Source of the DNA: Campylobacter concisus
GTDB taxonomy: Bacteria > Campylobacterota > Campylobacteria > Campylobacterales > Campylobacteraceae
DNA: 64,000 bases
Direction: 5' to 3'
NCBI RefSeq assembly: GCF_003048775.2
Contig: NZ_CP049272.1
Coordinates: 682,001 to 746,000 of the forward strand
Part shown: piece by piece, positions 54,358 to 63,384 of the stretch
Layout of the letters: each line of letters opens with the position of its first letter
Numbering within the stretch: position 1 is the first letter of the stretch
Translations under genes and position numbers: made by a program
Notes under the pieces: model-generated
Told to the model about the DNA's origin: nothing
Databases searched by the model: none
What the model saw: the letters and a program-made list of their open reading frames with translations, nothing else

Positions 54358-55912
54358 TCAAATAGTCAAGGAAGCCTTAAATGAGATCAAAGATCGTCAT
54401 TTGATGCTAACGCCAGAGAATTACACTGAAGTCTATAATGAAATTTCTAAAAAATATGGCTTTACCACAGAAGAGAGTAAAAGGATAGAAAAATATATCT
54501 CAAGGCTTGGTGATGAATATAAAAATCAAGCCCTAAGCCTTCATATAAAGACGGTTGATGAGTTTGTCGCTTTTATGACTGCCAGGCTCTCTAGAGGTGC
54601 TCAACAGGGAGCAGGACTTGCAACTGATGATAAAAAACTACAATCACTAAACGCATTTGCTAGAAGAATTCTCCAAGCTATCTCAATGCTTCACAATAAA
54701 GATGCAAAAAGCTTAGCAGAGCAAAGTATGCAACTGCTTGCCAGAAGATATGATGAGAAAAATCTTGAAGAAATGTGCCTTAGATGGTTTGACTTTGTTA
54801 GTTCTTACGACACTGAATTTTTAGAATTTTTGAAATATTATGGTGTTAGAAATTTTGATGATTTAAAGACAATGAGTTCTGAACTTGAGAAATTTCTTAC
54901 ACAAAAAGATGAAGATGGCGAAGAGGATGTTTTGATTCAGCTTTTAAGCCTTACTCTTGAGCCTTCTATTACAAAGGATCTTGATGAAGAGCTTAGCACG
55001 ATAAGAAGTACTTTGAAGCAAAGTCCTAAAACCTTAAATAGCAAAGAATTTCAAGAAAAGGTAAAGGCATTTGTTGATCGCAGAATAGAAGAAGATAGAA
55101 CAGAAATCATAGAAAAAGTTGGTTCGCTAAATAATGTCTTGCAAAATATAAGCGAGAGAATTTCTGATATCGCTGTTAGCTCGCAAAGTAGTTCTGATAA
55201 AGTAAAAAGCATTAAAAATGATCTTAAAAATGTAAATTTAAATACAAACAGTATTGATCAAGTAAGAAGCATGCTTATTGAGATCGCTGGTGCTTTGGAG
55301 ATCGAGAGCAAAGAGCTTGGTATCGAGATGCACAATAGGCAAGCTACTATTTTAGAGCTTCAAAACAGAGTGAATAGTCTTGAAAAAGAGCTTGAAGAAG
55401 CTAAGTTGGAGAGCAAAGAGGACTTTTTGACAAAAGTATCTACTAAGCGTGCTTTGATGAATGAGATTCAACGCATTGAAGAAGCGTATAAACGTTATGG
55501 GACTGATTACTCTATATGTTTTGTTGATATTGACTTTTTCAAAAGCATAAACGATACTTATGGGCATGAGGCTGGAGATGTTATTCTTTCAGCAGTGGCT
55601 CAAGTGCTTAAGAAAAATGCTAGAAAGGTTGATTTTGTTGGTAGATATGGCGGTGAAGAATTTGTAATCTTGCTTCCAAGCACTGGCTTAAAAGATAGTG
55701 TTAAATTTGGGGATAAGCTAAGAAGTATGATAGAAAATTTCAAATTTATCTATAAAAATGAGCGTATCAAGGTTACTATAAGCTCCGGTATAGCGACAAG
55801 AAGTGCAAATTTAAGCGAGACGATGACGCTTGAGGCTGCTGATAAGATGCTTTATCTCTCAAAAGAGAATGGTAGAAATCAAGTAATGCCAAAGATAATC
55901 GAGGAAAAATGA
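54338..55912 (+). CDS. Diguanylate cyclase with GGEEF and inhibitory site
   Basis: A 524-residue cytosolic protein. The N-terminal ~230 residues are helical with no family I recognise; a coiled coil spans about 240-360; the GGDEF domain begins near 365. The catalytic motif GGEEF is at 438-442, and an RxxD inhibitory c-di-GMP site (RKVD, 429-432) is at the correct five-residue distance, so the cyclase should be active and product-inhibited. The metal-binding FVDIDFFKSINDTYGHEAGD is intact. It overlaps lptE by 20 bases and folC by 4. Its sensor input is unknown. Confidence 0.88.
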   Translation: MAAVTVSQIVKEALNEIKDRHLMLTPENYTEVYNEISKKYGFTTEESKRIEKYISRLGDEYKNQALSLHIKTVDEFVAFMTARLSRGAQQGAGLATDDKKLQSLNAFARRILQAISMLHNKDAKSLAEQSMQLLARRYDEKNLEEMCLRWFDFVSSYDTEFLEFLKYYGVRNFDDLKTMSSELEKFLTQKDEDGEEDVLIQLLSLTLEPSITKDLDEELSTIRSTLKQSPKTLNSKEFQEKVKAFVDRRIEEDRTEIIEKVGSLNNVLQNISERISDIAVSSQSSSDKVKSIKNDLKNVNLNTNSIDQVRSMLIEIAGALEIESKELGIEMHNRQATILELQNRVNSLEKELEEAKLESKEDFLTKVSTKRALMNEIQRIEEAYKRYGTDYSICFVDIDFFKSINDTYGHEAGDVILSAVAQVLKKNARKVDFVGRYGGEEFVILLPSTGLKDSVKFGDKLRSMIENFKFIYKNERIKVTISSGIATRSANLSETMTLEAADKMLYLSKENGRNQVMPKIIEEK

Positions 55913-57111
55913 GCCTAGCTAAATTTCTTGATGGCAAACCACTTTACTACAAAGAGATTGATTATGGCAGAATTATTAGAGCGTATGCGACTATAAAAGA
56001 GCACATAAAGCCATTTAAAATTATTCACATAATAGGCACAAATGGCAAAGGCAGTACTGGTCGCTTTTTAGCGCAAATTTTAAGCCAAAATGGTGCAAAA
56101 GTAGGGCATTATACGAGCCCACATATATTTAAATTTAATGAGCGATTTTGGCTAAATGGTGAGGTTGCTAGTGATGAAATTTTAGAAGCAGCTCACGAGC
56201 GTTTGCAAGGACTTCTAAGCGATGAATACAAGATAAAAACAAGCTATTTTGAGTATATGACGCTACTTTCTGCTGTGCTTTTTGAGGGTTGCGACTACTT
56301 TGTCTGCGAGGCCGGCATGGGTGGTGTGCTTGATGCGACAAATGTCTTTGAAAAAGAGTTAAGCATTTTTACGCCTATTGGGCTTGATCACACGGCAGTT
56401 CTTGGGGATAGTTTGGAAGAAATCTCACGTACGAAATTTGAGGCTATGGGCAAAAGAGCTATTTTAAATGACGAAATGAACGATACAAGTATCGCTATCG
56501 CAAAAGAGATCGCAAGTGAAAAAGGCTCCACTTTAAGCTTCCCAAGAGAAATTTTAACCAAAGAAAATTTAAACGAGATCGCAAACTATGCAAATAAATT
56601 TAATCTGCCAGAGTTTTTACGATCAAATTTAACTCTAGCCTACGCTGCGGCTAAAATTTTAGATAGCAGCATAGATATCAAAAAGCTGGGTGCTCTTACG
56701 CTTCGAGGCAGATGCGAAAAGATCGCTTCAAATTTATACGTTGATGTCGGTCACAACGAGCTTGGCGCAAAGGCTGTTGCTAAGAAATTTAGCCAAGGTG
56801 AGTTTGTTGGCAAGAAGCTTACCTTGGTATATAATTCGTTCTTGGATAAAGATTTCAAAGCGGTTTTGGCAGCTTTAAAGCCAGTCGTTGAGGATGTGCT
56901 GCTTTATCACTATCACTGCGAGGGTAGGGAGCTTGGCGGAGAGCTCATAAATAAAGCGTTAAACGAGCTTAAAATTTCGCATAGAGAGTTTGAGTCAAGC
57001 GATATGAACGATATAAAAGAGGCAAAAAACGGCAAAATTTACCTAGCATTTGGCTCGTTTCACTTAGCCGAAGCCTTTTTAAAAGAGTACTATGCAAGCA
57101 AAGGTCTATGA
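55909..57111 (+). CDS. folC: Folylpolyglutamate/dihydrofolate synthase
   Basis: A 400-residue Mur-ligase-type enzyme that adds glutamates to folates and, in bacteria, also makes dihydrofolate. ATP site IGTNGKGSTGRF, VCEAGMGGVLDATNVF and TPIGLDHTAVLGD are intact. The start overlaps the cyclase stop by 4 bases; the end overlaps mfd by 20. The N-terminus starts at the substrate-binding region with no extension. Confidence 0.93.
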   Translation: MSLAKFLDGKPLYYKEIDYGRIIRAYATIKEHIKPFKIIHIIGTNGKGSTGRFLAQILSQNGAKVGHYTSPHIFKFNERFWLNGEVASDEILEAAHERLQGLLSDEYKIKTSYFEYMTLLSAVLFEGCDYFVCEAGMGGVLDATNVFEKELSIFTPIGLDHTAVLGDSLEEISRTKFEAMGKRAILNDEMNDTSIAIAKEIASEKGSTLSFPREILTKENLNEIANYANKFNLPEFLRSNLTLAYAAAKILDSSIDIKKLGALTLRGRCEKIASNLYVDVGHNELGAKAVAKKFSQGEFVGKKLTLVYNSFLDKDFKAVLAALKPVVEDVLLYHYHCEGRELGGELINKALNELKISHREFESSDMNDIKEAKNGKIYLAFGSFHLAEAFLKEYYASKGL

Positions 57112-60037
57112 GTATCTTTTAACGCACGTTCCACAAATTCTCATCTGCGAAGATGATAAGGAGGCGGCACTTTGTGCGGATACGGCCAGTTTTACTGGCT
57201 TTAACGCCTTTAAACTACCTGATTTTAGAGCTAAAAAGGGCGATGATCTAAGAAGCTTTAACGAAGAGCTCTTTGAAATTTCATCCGTTCTTAGCAAATA
57301 CTATAAATTTGATGGCAAAAAGATTATCATAAGCCCATTTAGCACGCTTTTAAACCCACTTCCAACGCAAAAAAACCTAGAAAGCTCAACAATCAAGCTA
57401 AAAGACAATCTAAATTTAAACGAATTTGCTGACCTACTCATACGCTTTGGCTACGAGTGCGTCGATATCGTTGAGAGCGTTGGCGAGTTTAGCATACGCG
57501 GCGAAGTGATTGACATTTATGGCGTAAATATGGACGATCCTGTTAGGATTTTGCTTTTTGGTGATGAGGTTGAGAGTATAAGAAACTATAACACCGCCAC
57601 GCAAATTAGCAATAAAGCTGAGCTAAGCGAAGCTGAGATCGTGCCATTTATCGCAAATTTGAGCAAAGATGAGTTTGAAAAAGTTAGCCAAAAGATTGAG
57701 GATATGCAAAGTGACGCCTTGGTGAGTGATCTAAATTCGCTTGGATTTTGGGCGATAGATAGCTTTAGTGACTATTTAAAAGAATTTGACTCAAAGCTTG
57801 TTAAAAAGATCGATTTTGAAATTTATGATGTGCCTGAAGATAAATTTAAGGGCATTGAAATTTTACCCGAGCCAAAGGTCTATAAAGATCTAGAAGTTAC
57901 TTTAAATTTTGACTTTTTTGAGCTAAATAAGAGCAAAAGTATAACCGTTCTTTCAAGAAATGAAGGGCTTTTTAAGGGCTATGAGCTTGATGGCTTTACC
58001 AACGTAAAGCTTGAAATTTCGCCCCTTGTAGTAAATTTAACCTCAAGCGACAAGATCGTAGTCTCACTTAATAAATTTGAGAAAAAAAGGCGAGTAAAAC
58101 GCTCAAGCCTCGTGGTGGATGAGCTAAAAGTAAATGACTACGTCGTGCATGAAGATTATGGTATAGGACGTTTTTTGGGCCTTGAAAAGATTAAGGTTTT
58201 GGGCGCGACGAAAGAATTTGTGGTTATCGCCTACCAAAATGACGACAAGCTTCTTTTGCCAGTTGAACATCTAAATTTGATAGACCGCTACATCGCTCAA
58301 AATGGCTCTATGGCGGTGCTTGATCGTTTGGGTAAGGCAAATTTTGCAAAGATAAAAGAAAAGGTCAGAGAAAAACTCTTCGCGATCGCCTCAAAGATCG
58401 TAGCAATGGCTGCAAAAAGGGAGCTAATCGCAGGCAAAATTTTACAAAAAGAGGATATCTCTTATCTAAATTTCGTCCAAGACGCTGGCTTTTCATACAC
58501 GAGCGACCAGCAAAAGGCGGTAAATGATATAAGGGATGAGCTAAAAAGCGGCAAGGTCATGGATAGGCTGCTTAGCGGAGACGTTGGCTTTGGCAAGACT
58601 GAAGTAGCGATGAATGCTATATTTACCTGCATAAAATCAGGCTTTAGCGCGTTTTTCTTTGTGCCAACGACGCTTCTTAGCTCACAGCACTACAAGACGC
58701 TAAGCCAAAGATTTAGCAAATTTGGCATAAAGGTCTTTAGGCTGGATCGCTTCTCAAGTGCCAAAGAAAAATCAAACCTACAAAAAGCGCTAAAAGAAAA
58801 TGAGCCTATAGTTTGCGTGGGTACGCATGCGCTTCTTGGCGTAAAGGCTGAAAATTTAGGGCTTATAGTAGTTGATGAAGAGCATAAATTTGGCGTTAAG
58901 CAAAAAGAGCAGCTAAAAGAAATTTCTCAGCACTCGCACATCTTAAGTATGAGTGCCACGCCGATACCAAGAAGCCTAAATATGGCGCTTAGCAAGATAA
59001 AAACATATAGTATTTTGGCCACTCCGCCAAGCTCAAGGCTTGATGTGAGAACAAGTGTGAAAGAGTGGGATGAAAAGGTTGTCAAAGAGGCGATCATGCG
59101 TGAGCTAAGACGTGGTGGACAGACTTTTTACATTCACAACCACATCGCAGACATAGAGCAAACAGCAAATGAGCTAAGAAAAATTTTGCCAAAGCTTAGG
59201 ATTTTGATACTTCACTCAAAGGTAAATGCAAAAATAGCTGAAGATGAGATGATGAAATTTGAGCGGGGTGAGTATGACTTGCTGCTTTGCACCAGCATCG
59301 TTGAAAGCGGCATCCACTTGCCAAATGCAAATACCATAATCGTAGAAAATGCTAATAAATTTGGCATGGCTGACCTGCATCAGCTCCGTGGACGAGTTGG
59401 TAGAAGCGACAAGCAGGCTTACTGCTACTTTTTGGTAGAAGATAAAGATGCCATCAGCAAAGACGCGCTAAAACGACTTGTAGCACTTGAAGGCAACTCA
59501 TTTTTGGGCGCTGGCTCAGTGCTAGCCTATCACGACCTTGAGATAAGAGGTGGGGGCAACATCATCGGAGAGGCACAAAGCGGCCATATCGAGGCTATCG
59601 GCTACTCGCTATATCTAAAGATGCTAGAAGATGAGATAAACAAACTTCTTAATCAAGACTCCGAAAAGCTTGACAAGATCGATCTAAAGCTTAGTGTGAG
59701 CGCCTTTTTAAATCAAGAATTTATAAGAGAAGATAGACTACGGCTTGAAATTTATAGGCGCCTTAGCAAGTGTAAAGAAGTGAGTGAGGTCTATGAGATA
59801 CAAAGTGAGCTTGAGGATAGATTTGGCAAGATAGATACGTTTACAAAGCAGTTTTTAGACGTCATCATTATCAAAATTTTAGCTCTAAAAGCTGGCATAA
59901 AAACGATCTCAAACAGCGAGCAAAACATACTAATAACAAAGAATGATGATGAAAAGATCAGACTAAAGTCACGTAGCAAGGACGATGACGATGTGTTGGC
60001 TGAAATTTTGGTCTATCTAAGAAAGGATAAGAAGTGA
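57092..60037 (+). CDS. mfd: Transcription-repair coupling factor Mfd
   Basis: A 981-residue translocase that removes stalled RNA polymerase and recruits UvrA. Domain order: a UvrB-like region (about 1-350, shorter than E. coli Mfd, 1148), the RNA-polymerase-interaction domain (VHEDYGIGRFLGLEKI), then the helicase with Walker A GDVGFGKTEVAMNA, DEEH and the motif TSIVESGIHLPNANTIIVEN, and the C-terminal D7. It starts within folC and its stop overlaps the next gene. Confidence 0.96.
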   Translation: MQAKVYEYLLTHVPQILICEDDKEAALCADTASFTGFNAFKLPDFRAKKGDDLRSFNEELFEISSVLSKYYKFDGKKIIISPFSTLLNPLPTQKNLESSTIKLKDNLNLNEFADLLIRFGYECVDIVESVGEFSIRGEVIDIYGVNMDDPVRILLFGDEVESIRNYNTATQISNKAELSEAEIVPFIANLSKDEFEKVSQKIEDMQSDALVSDLNSLGFWAIDSFSDYLKEFDSKLVKKIDFEIYDVPEDKFKGIEILPEPKVYKDLEVTLNFDFFELNKSKSITVLSRNEGLFKGYELDGFTNVKLEISPLVVNLTSSDKIVVSLNKFEKKRRVKRSSLVVDELKVNDYVVHEDYGIGRFLGLEKIKVLGATKEFVVIAYQNDDKLLLPVEHLNLIDRYIAQNGSMAVLDRLGKANFAKIKEKVREKLFAIASKIVAMAAKRELIAGKILQKEDISYLNFVQDAGFSYTSDQQKAVNDIRDELKSGKVMDRLLSGDVGFGKTEVAMNAIFTCIKSGFSAFFFVPTTLLSSQHYKTLSQRFSKFGIKVFRLDRFSSAKEKSNLQKALKENEPIVCVGTHALLGVKAENLGLIVVDEEHKFGVKQKEQLKEISQHSHILSMSATPIPRSLNMALSKIKTYSILATPPSSRLDVRTSVKEWDEKVVKEAIMRELRRGGQTFYIHNHIADIEQTANELRKILPKLRILILHSKVNAKIAEDEMMKFERGEYDLLLCTSIVESGIHLPNANTIIVENANKFGMADLHQLRGRVGRSDKQAYCYFLVEDKDAISKDALKRLVALEGNSFLGAGSVLAYHDLEIRGGGNIIGEAQSGHIEAIGYSLYLKMLEDEINKLLNQDSEKLDKIDLKLSVSAFLNQEFIREDRLRLEIYRRLSKCKEVSEVYEIQSELEDRFGKIDTFTKQFLDVIIIKILALKAGIKTISNSEQNILITKNDDEKIRLKSRSKDDDDVLAEILVYLRKDKK

Positions 60038-60798
60038 TAGATTGGGGTGTGAAATACGCAGCGATTTATAAAAGTACAAAAGGGATGTTAAAGTCGGTTG
60101 AGGATATCGATTTTGTCGATATCGACTCACTTTATGGACTGGAAAAACAAAAAGAAATTTTACTAAAAAATACTCTAAATTTTATAGAAGGTAAGGATGC
60201 AAATCACGTGCTTCTTTGGGGCGAGAGAGGATGTGGCAAGTCAAGCCTTGTAAGGGCTGTTTTTACTAAATTTTATAAAGAGAGACTTCGCATCATTGAG
60301 ATCGGCTGCGAGGATCTAAAATACCTTGGCGACATCATCGATGAGATCAGAAAGAGTGAGTTTAAATTTATCATTTTCTGCGATGATCTAAGCTTTGAAA
60401 ATGGCAGTAATGAGTATAAATTTCTAAAGCCTATCATGGATGGCTCTATCCAAAAGCCGCCAAAAAATATCCTTTTATACGCCACATCAAACCGTAGACA
60501 TCTAATAAGCGAGTTTAAAAGTGAGAATGAAAACTCAGAGCTAATTGACGGCGAAATCCACTACAGCGACGCAGCTCAGGAGAAAATTTCTCTATCCGAT
60601 CGCTTTGGTCTTTGGATCAGCTTTTATCAAGGCAACTACGACGAGTATCTAAAAATGGTTGATTTTTACTTTAAGGATTACATAGGCGACAAAGATGAGC
60701 TTCACACACTTGCTAAAAATTTCGCAACGCTAAGAGCCAGCAGAAGTGGCAGGACGGCAAAGCAGTTTTATCTAACTTTTAAAGAAAATTTAAAATGA
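60034..60798 (+). CDS. DUF815 family AAA-type ATPase
   Basis: A 254-residue P-loop ATPase with Walker A WGERGCGKSSL and Walker B-like IIFCDDLSFE, then the sensor-like YATSNRRHL. This is the DUF815 family, whose function is not established. The start is a GTG overlapping the mfd stop (GTGA). The N-terminal 40 residues hold the family's DIDSLYGLEKQK segment. Position after mfd is the same as I recall in C. jejuni, but that does not imply a repair role. Confidence 0.85.
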   Translation: MIDWGVKYAAIYKSTKGMLKSVEDIDFVDIDSLYGLEKQKEILLKNTLNFIEGKDANHVLLWGERGCGKSSLVRAVFTKFYKERLRIIEIGCEDLKYLGDIIDEIRKSEFKFIIFCDDLSFENGSNEYKFLKPIMDGSIQKPPKNILLYATSNRRHLISEFKSENENSELIDGEIHYSDAAQEKISLSDRFGLWISFYQGNYDEYLKMVDFYFKDYIGDKDELHTLAKNFATLRASRSGRTAKQFYLTFKENLK

Positions 60799-61463
60799 CT
60801 TCAACCGATCTATTTTTAACCTTATTTAATCACAAAAGCAGAAATTTTGATGAGCTAAAGTGGCCAGGCGAGGGTACTTTTGAGGTTGTTTTGGGTGCTA
60901 TTTTGGTGCAAAATACCAACTGGAAAAATGTTGAAAAAGCGCTAAATAATCTAAAAAACGCAGGTAAAGATAGCCTAAATGGCATCTGTTCTCTTGAAAA
61001 CAGTGAACTTGCCACGCTTATAAAGCCAAGTGGCTTTTACAATACAAAGGCAAAACGACTAAAGACGCTTTGTCTAGCTATAAAAAATGAATTCGAGAGC
61101 TTTGAAAATTTTAAAGAAAATACCAGCCGTGAGTGGCTCATAAGCGTAAAAGGTGTTGGAGCCGAGACTTGCGACGCGATACTGGCATATGCTTGCGGCA
61201 AGCCTTACATGGTCGTTGATGCTTACGCACTTAGGATAATGGCATATTTTGACTATACTTTTGAGAGCTACGATGAGGCAGCTGAGTGGTTTAGCTCGCT
61301 TGATTATGATAAAATTTATAAATTTCTTGATAGTGAGAAATTTGACGAAACTGAGGTTTTAAAACTCTATCATGCGCTTATTTTGGAGTTTTGCAAAGAG
61401 AATTTCAAAGGTAAAATCTTAAGCCAAAATGGTCAAAAAATATTAAGTAGCATTAAAAATTAA
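60795..61463 (+). CDS. Endonuclease III-family DNA glycosylase (MagIII-like)
   Basis: A 222-residue helix-hairpin-helix glycosylase with HhH motif ISVKGVGAETCDAILAYACG and the catalytic Asp in MVVDAYALRIM. The C-terminal four-cysteine iron-sulfur loop of Nth is absent (only one Cys, in EFCKEN). This matches the Helicobacter MagIII branch, a 3-methyladenine glycosylase, more than true endonuclease III. The start overlaps the ATPase stop by 4 bases (ATGA). Substrate is inferred from branch features. Confidence 0.82.
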   Translation: MTSTDLFLTLFNHKSRNFDELKWPGEGTFEVVLGAILVQNTNWKNVEKALNNLKNAGKDSLNGICSLENSELATLIKPSGFYNTKAKRLKTLCLAIKNEFESFENFKENTSREWLISVKGVGAETCDAILAYACGKPYMVVDAYALRIMAYFDYTFESYDEAAEWFSSLDYDKIYKFLDSEKFDETEVLKLYHALILEFCKENFKGKILSQNGQKILSSIKN

Positions 61464-61493
61464 ACTACTAATATGTAACAACTCTTTATAAAT

Positions 61494-61520
61494 TTGCCAA
61501 AGATTGGGGCTTTTTATAAT
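61494..61520 (+). promoter_or_regulatory. Candidate promoter of cysK-cysE
   Basis: TATAAT at 61515-61520, with TTGCCA 15 bases upstream, and 62 bases before the cysK ATG. Spacing is short, so the -10 carries most of the evidence. The 115-base gap after the glycosylase gene is the only break in this block. Confidence 0.5.
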
Positions 61521-61581
61521 CTATTTCAAAATTCTGTGCTAAATTTACACAAAATTTATCTTATTTAATTTAGGAGGAGTG

Positions 61582-62487
61582 ATGATTTACGATAACATCG
61601 TTAAAACGATTGGTAATACACCTATTGTAAAGATAAAGACAGGTGCTGATGAAGCCGAAATTTACGTAAAACTAGAGTTTTTTAACCCAGGTGGCTCTGT
61701 AAAAGATAGGATTGCATTTAATATGATAACTAAGATGCTAGCTGACGGTACGCTAAAACATGGTGATACTATCGTTGAGCCAACGAGCGGAAATACTGGC
61801 ATTGGTGTAGCGATGTGCGGTGCTGCACTTGGTTTTAAAGTGATACTTTGCATGCCAGAGAGCATGAGTATCGAAAGACGCAAAATAGTGGCTGCTTATG
61901 GCGCACAGCTTGAGCTTACTCCTGCGTCTGGTGGTATGAAAGCAGCGATCGCAAGAGCTACAGAGCTAGCAGCTCAGCCAAATCATATAATGCTAAGCCA
62001 GTTTGAAAACAAGTATAACCCACAAGCTCACGAACTAACAACAGCTGCTGAGATCGTGGCTGATTTTAGTAAGCTTGATGCCTTTGTAGCTGGCGTTGGT
62101 ACAGGTGGCACAATAAGTGGCGTAGCAAAAATTTTAAAAGAAAAGGGCTATGATACTAAGATCATCGCAGTTGAGCCTGAAGCATCGCCGGTTTTAAGTG
62201 GTGGTAACCCAGGACCGCATAAAATTCAAGGCATTGGAGCCGGATTTTTACCAAATACTATGAATATGAGCCTAGTTAGTGAAGTAGAAAAAGTAAGCAA
62301 CGATGATGCGCTAAACGCAGCTAGAGCAATCGCTAAAAGTGATGGACTCATGATAGGTATAAGCGGTGGTGCTGCTTACGTGGCTGCAAAAAGAGTAGCT
62401 AAAAGACTTGGTGCTGGCAAAAAAGTACTTTTCATAGCTCCAGATAATGGCGAAAGATACTTAAGTACAGAGCTTTACGGAGCATAA
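61582..62487 (+). CDS. cysK: Cysteine synthase A (O-acetylserine sulfhydrylase)
   Basis: A 301-residue PLP enzyme converting O-acetylserine and sulfide to cysteine. The PLP lysine is in [14 protein letters not shown], the phosphate-binding loop in [15 protein letters not shown], and the glycine loop in [13 protein letters not shown] at 61582 follows TAGGAGGA; a GTG just before it (61579) is less likely. cysE starts 4 bases after the stop. Confidence 0.97.
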   Translation: MIYDNIVKTIGNTPIVKIKTGADEAEIYVKLEFFNPGGSVKDRIAFNMITKMLADGTLKHGDTIVEPTSGNTGIGVAMCGAALGFKVILCMPESMSIERRKIVAAYGAQLELTPASGGMKAAIARATELAAQPNHIMLSQFENKYNPQAHELTTAAEIVADFSKLDAFVAGVGTGGTISGVAKILKEKGYDTKIIAVEPEASPVLSGGNPGPHKIQGIGAGFLPNTMNMSLVSEVEKVSNDDALNAARAIAKSDGLMIGISGGAAYVAAKRVAKRLGAGKKVLFIAPDNGERYLSTELYGA

Positions 62488-62491
62488 AAAT

Positions 62492-63043
62492 ATGTGGGAG
62501 AGTCTAAAGGAGCTAGTTCAAACTGTTCGTGAAAAAGACCCATCGGTACATAAGTGTTGCTTTTTGGCAATACTTATAAACACTCCTGGTATTCATGCGG
62601 TTTTGTTTCATAAAATTTCTCATTTTCTATATAAAAAAGAGCATTTTTTTCTAGCTAGGCTCATCTCGCAAATTACAAGATTTTTAACAGGCATCGAGAT
62701 CCACCCAGGCGCAAAGATCGGTAGGAGATTTTTCATAGATCATGGTATGGGTGTGGTTATCGGTGAGACAGCAGAGATAGGTGATGATGTGATGATGTAT
62801 CATCAAGTAACACTTGGAGGCACTGGAAAAGAGTGTGGCAAAAGACATCCGACTGTAAAAAATGGCGTGACTATTGCAGCTGGCGCGAAAATACTAGGTG
62901 CCATAACGATCGGCGAAAATGCCAAGATCGGCGCAAACTCGGTCGTGCTAAAAAATGTCCCAGCAAACGCGACAGTCGTTGGTATACCAGCAAGAATAGT
63001 TCGAGTAAATGGGACAAAATTTGAACCAGAATTTATTATCTAA
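62492..63043 (+). CDS. cysE: Serine O-acetyltransferase
   Basis: A 183-residue left-handed beta-helix acetyltransferase making O-acetylserine for CysK. The hexapeptide repeats and [20 protein letters not shown], then HQVTLGGTG, with catalytic His residues, are clear. It lacks the long N-terminal helical domain of E. coli CysE (273 residues), as in Gram-positive and Campylobacter short forms. cysK-cysE is a simple two-gene cysteine operon. Confidence 0.93.
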   Translation: MWESLKELVQTVREKDPSVHKCCFLAILINTPGIHAVLFHKISHFLYKKEHFFLARLISQITRFLTGIEIHPGAKIGRRFFIDHGMGVVIGETAEIGDDVMMYHQVTLGGTGKECGKRHPTVKNGVTIAAGAKILGAITIGENAKIGANSVVLKNVPANATVVGIPARIVRVNGTKFEPEFII

Positions 63044-63062
63044 TTTTAGAATTTAAATAAAT

Positions 63063-63269
63063 TTATTTTTGCTCTTTGTATTTTAAAATTTGAGCATAAA
63101 TTTCATCTTTTAGTTTTAATTTTTCTTTCTTTAAACCATCAAGCTCTGATGGTTTTGCTAGATTCTCATCTATTTTTTTATTTAGCTCATCATGTTTTTT
63201 GCAAAGAGTAGCAAAACGAGCATCGGTTTTCTTTAGCTCATTTATAAGGTCTGTATATTCATGTAACAT
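63063..63269 (-). CDS. YdcH/DUF465 family small coiled-coil protein
   Basis: A 68-residue helical protein starting MLHEYTDLINELKKTDARFA, with a repeated lysine/glutamate heptad pattern typical of DUF465 (YdcH). Function unknown in the family. AGGAGCC upstream on the minus strand supports the ATG. It is convergent with cysE, 19 bases apart. Confidence 0.8.
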   Translation of the reverse strand: MLHEYTDLINELKKTDARFATLCKKHDELNKKIDENLAKPSELDGLKKEKLKLKDEIYAQILKYKEQK

Positions 63270-63384
63270 ATCGGCTCCTATAAAAATTTGAGAAATTTTA
63301 TCAAGACTTTGTAAATGTTTGGATATAAAATAAGCACCAAGTCATTGCTTAAATTTTTAAAAAGAGCAAGTAGAAAAATTTATT

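Noticed and set aside
59550-59570. Run of G residues in mfd as a phase-variable tract
   Set aside because: Only five G in a row, far shorter than the 8 or more seen in Campylobacter contingency genes, and mfd is a housekeeping gene.
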